In this document: one piece after another, positions 10,784-12,673 of the stretch
Position numbering within the stretch: position 1 is the stretch's first letter
Layout: every line of letters begins with the position of its first letter
NCBI GenBank assembly: GCA_030603035.1
Contig: JAUVYQ010000076.1
Coordinates: 1-12,673 of the forward strand
DNA: 12,673 nt
From: Phycisphaerae bacterium
Lineage (GTDB): Bacteria; Planctomycetota; Phycisphaerae; Sedimentisphaerales; SG8-4
Reading direction: 5' to 3'
Translations under genes and position numbers: made by a program
The notes under the pieces: model-generated
Database searches by the model: none
What the model was told of the DNA's origin: nothing
Seen by the model: only the letters and a program-made list of their open reading frames with translations

Positions 10784-12673
10784 CCGTTCGCCCCGGGCCT
10801 CTTTTTCTTATCGAATTGTAGTTTTGTTTTCAGGAACTTAGCTGTATAACTCTTTCTATTTTTGATAATTTCCTCAGGCCCTCCTGCTGCAACGACCCCG
10901 CCGCCGGCGTCACCGCCCTCGGGACCGAGGTCTATTATATAGTCAGCCATCTTGATAACATCAAGATTATGCTCGATTACCACAACGGTATTACCCATAT
11001 CGCACAGTCGCTGCAGGACATTTAAGAGGTTATGAATATCGGCAAAGTGCAGCCCTGTGGTCGGCTCATCGAGCAGATACAGAGTGTGCCCCGTCGCCGC
11101 CTTGCCCAGCTCGGCGGAAAGCTTTACCCGCTGTGCCTCCCCGCCGGAAAGCGTCGTTGAGGCCTGACCCAACTGCATATAACCGAGACCAACATCATTG
11201 AGCGTCCGCAATATTCTGATAATCGTCGGAAAATTAGCAAAGAAATCAAGCGCATCTTCAATCCTCATATCGAGCACATCGGCGATATTTTTGCCTTTGT
11301 AGGTAACCTGCAGCGTCTCCGGATTGTATCTTTTGCCGTGGCACGCCTGACAGGTTACATAAACATCGGGCAAAAAGTGCATCTCAATCTTCTTCGTTCC
11401 CTGTCCGCGGCAAGCTTCACAGCGCCCGCCTTTAACGTTGAAGCTAAACCGCCCGGGCTGAAAGCCTCGAATCTTCGACTCTCGCACCATCGAAAACAGC
11501 TTTCTTATTACGTCAAAGACGCCGGTATAGGTCGCCGGATTGCTCCGCGGCGTCTTTCCGATGGGCGACTGGTTTATCTCTATAACCTTATCAATTTGCG
11601 AAGTGCCAAGAATGGTTCTGTGCCTGCCCGGCTTTTCGCGAGACTCATACAGCCGGCGCCTCATCGCCCTCAACAAAATCTGGCTGACCAAAGTACTCTT
11701 GCCGGAACCCGAAACACCCGTTACGCAGCTAAATACGCCAAGCGGAAATTTTACATCGATATCTTTAAGATTGTTCTCGGCAGCACTCTTGACCTCGATA
11801 CATTTTTTCAGATTGTAACTTCTTCTCTTTATCGGCAGAGCTATCCTCTTTTTCCCGCTCAGATACTCGCCGGTCAGTGACTCGGTGCAGCCGATTATCG
11901 TCTCCAGGCTGCCCTGCGCAACAACTTCCCCGCCGTGCGCACCGGCGGCCGGCCCCATATCAATAATATGGTCCGCACTTTTGATAATATCCTCATCGTG
12001 CTCAACCACTATAACAGTGTTGCCCAGCCGGCTAAGCCGTCGCAATATCCCCAATAATCGCTCGTTGTCGCGCTTGTGCAGACCTATAGTCGGCTCGTCA
12101 AGAACGTAACAAACTCCGACCAGACCACTGCCAACCTGTGTGGCCAGGCGAATTCGCTGGGCTTCTCCAGCGGAAAGAGTGCTGCTCATACGGTCCAGCG
12201 TCAAATACTCCAGCCCAACATCAATCATAAATTTCAGTCGTGCCTTTATTTCCTTTAATACCTGAGCGGCAATCAACGACTTTTCTTTGTCCAATTTCAA
12301 TTTATTGAAAAACGCTAAAGCCTTTTCAACACTCAATGAGGTCAATTGATGTATATTTTTCCCCCCTACGGTCACTGCAATAGCTTCCGGCCGAAGCCGG
12401 GTGCCTTTGCAGCTCCGGCAAGGCAGCTCTGAAAGAAAGCTGTGTAATCTGGCCTTGACATATTCACTGGTGGTTGTCTTCCACCGCCGGGCAAGATTCG
12501 GGATAACCCCTTCAAAGCACAAACCGTATTCCCGCTCGTCAGCCGTGGTCGTGCCGTACATCAGAATCCTTTTTACCTCTGCCGGTATTCGCTCAAACGG
12601 TATCGATTTACTGATGCCCATATTCCTGCAGAACCTTTTAATCAGCCGGTTATAGAAAATATTCATTCTTTTG
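10780..12673 (-). CDS. uvrA: Excinuclease ABC subunit A (UvrA), C-terminal two thirds
   Basis: The damage-sensing ATPase of nucleotide excision repair. About 630 of the usual 940 residues are visible; the frame is open to the window edge, so the ATG at 12664-12666 is internal and the N-terminal Walker A is off-window. Numbered from that internal Met: the conserved FEGVIPNLARR (51-61), CRSCKGTRL (83-91), first ABC signature LSAGEAQR (164-171) and Walker B YVLDEPTIGLH (187-197), second Walker A GVSGSGKST (317-325), the structural zinc site C416-x2-C419-x19-C439-x2-C442, second signature LSGGEAQR (506-513) and Walker B LLDEPTTGLH (531-540). All key residues are intact. The first signature is SAGE rather than SGGE, a tolerated variant. 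The C-terminal tail is lysine-rich, and its stop codon falls in a heptamer repeat array. Same strand as the DUF488 module but separated from it by 224 nt of repeats and a promoter, so probably a separate transcript. Confidence 0.97.
   Translation of the reverse strand, partial: KRMNIFYNRLIKRFCRNMGISKSIPFERIPAEVKRILMYGTTTADEREYGLCFEGVIPNLARRWKTTTSEYVKARLHSFLSELPCRSCKGTRLRPEAIAVTVGGKNIHQLTSLSVEKALAFFNKLKLDKEKSLIAAQVLKEIKARLKFMIDVGLEYLTLDRMSSTLSAGEAQRIRLATQVGSGLVGVCYVLDEPTIGLHKRDNERLLGILRRLSRLGNTVIVVEHDEDIIKSADHIIDMGPAAGAHGGEVVAQGSLETIIGCTESLTGEYLSGKKRIALPIKRRSYNLKKCIEVKSAAENNLKDIDVKFPLGVFSCVTGVSGSGKSTLVSQILLRAMRRRLYESREKPGRHRTILGTSQIDKVIEINQSPIGKTPRSNPATYTGVFDVIRKLFSMVRESKIRGFQPGRFSFNVKGGRCEACRGQGTKKIEMHFLPDVYVTCQACHGKRYNPETLQVTYKGKNIADVLDMRIEDALDFFANFPTIIRILRTLNDVGLGYMQLGQASTTLSGGEAQRVKLSAELGKAATGHTLYLLDEPTTGLHFADIHNLLNVLQRLCDMGNTVVVIEHNLDVIKMADYIIDLGPEGGDAGGGVVAAGGPEEIIKNRKSYTAKFLKTKLQFDKKKRPGANG

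Overview
The window looks like a bacterial chromosomal segment, most likely from an uncultured planctomycete of the Phycisphaerae/Sedimentisphaerales type. I infer this from two things: an N-terminally cut protein of a family I associate with planctomycetes (ending in a tyrosine/arginine-rich helix), followed by an 'NKPN'-type repeat of the kind I recall from those genomes, and the unusual density of short palindromic and heptameric repeats. The taxonomy is recollection plus inference; no rRNA or tRNA gene is present.

Layout. 1-953 (+): the 3' end of an uncharacterised gene, a repeat-filled spacer, then a small NifU-type Fe-S scaffold gene with its own extended -10 promoter. 976-8633 (-): five co-directional genes in a probable transcription unit. 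In transcription order they are an old-yellow-enzyme/GltD fusion oxidoreductase, a short-chain dehydrogenase, a KDPG/KHG-type aldolase, a fumarate-reductase-type FAD protein and, after a 71-nt repeat-filled gap, mtnA. The first four are spaced 11, 38 and 14 nt and look like a catabolic redox pathway ending in an aldol cleavage that would release pyruvate; the substrate cannot be read from sequence. 8854-10555 (-): three overlapping genes (two different DUF488 proteins and a dual-OB-like protein) with ATGA stop/start overlaps and a promoter upstream. 10780-12673 (-): the C-terminal two thirds of uvrA, cut by the window edge.

The most unusual property is repeat invasion. Five short palindromic or tandem repeats sit inside the reading frames of four of the five genes of the catabolic unit without breaking them (mtnA, flavoprotein, aldolase, and twice in the fusion oxidoreductase), apparently in loops between conserved blocks. 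Period-7 repeat arrays lie at three gene ends, and two of them supply the stop codon (flavoprotein and uvrA). A pair of related stem-loop repeats (GTAGGGTGTGC ... AAAACTGCTT, same orientation) brackets the DUF488 module almost exactly.

The DUF488-DUF488-dual-OB module is the best candidate for a poorly described system: translationally coupled, isolated between repeats, and made of families whose biochemistry is not established.
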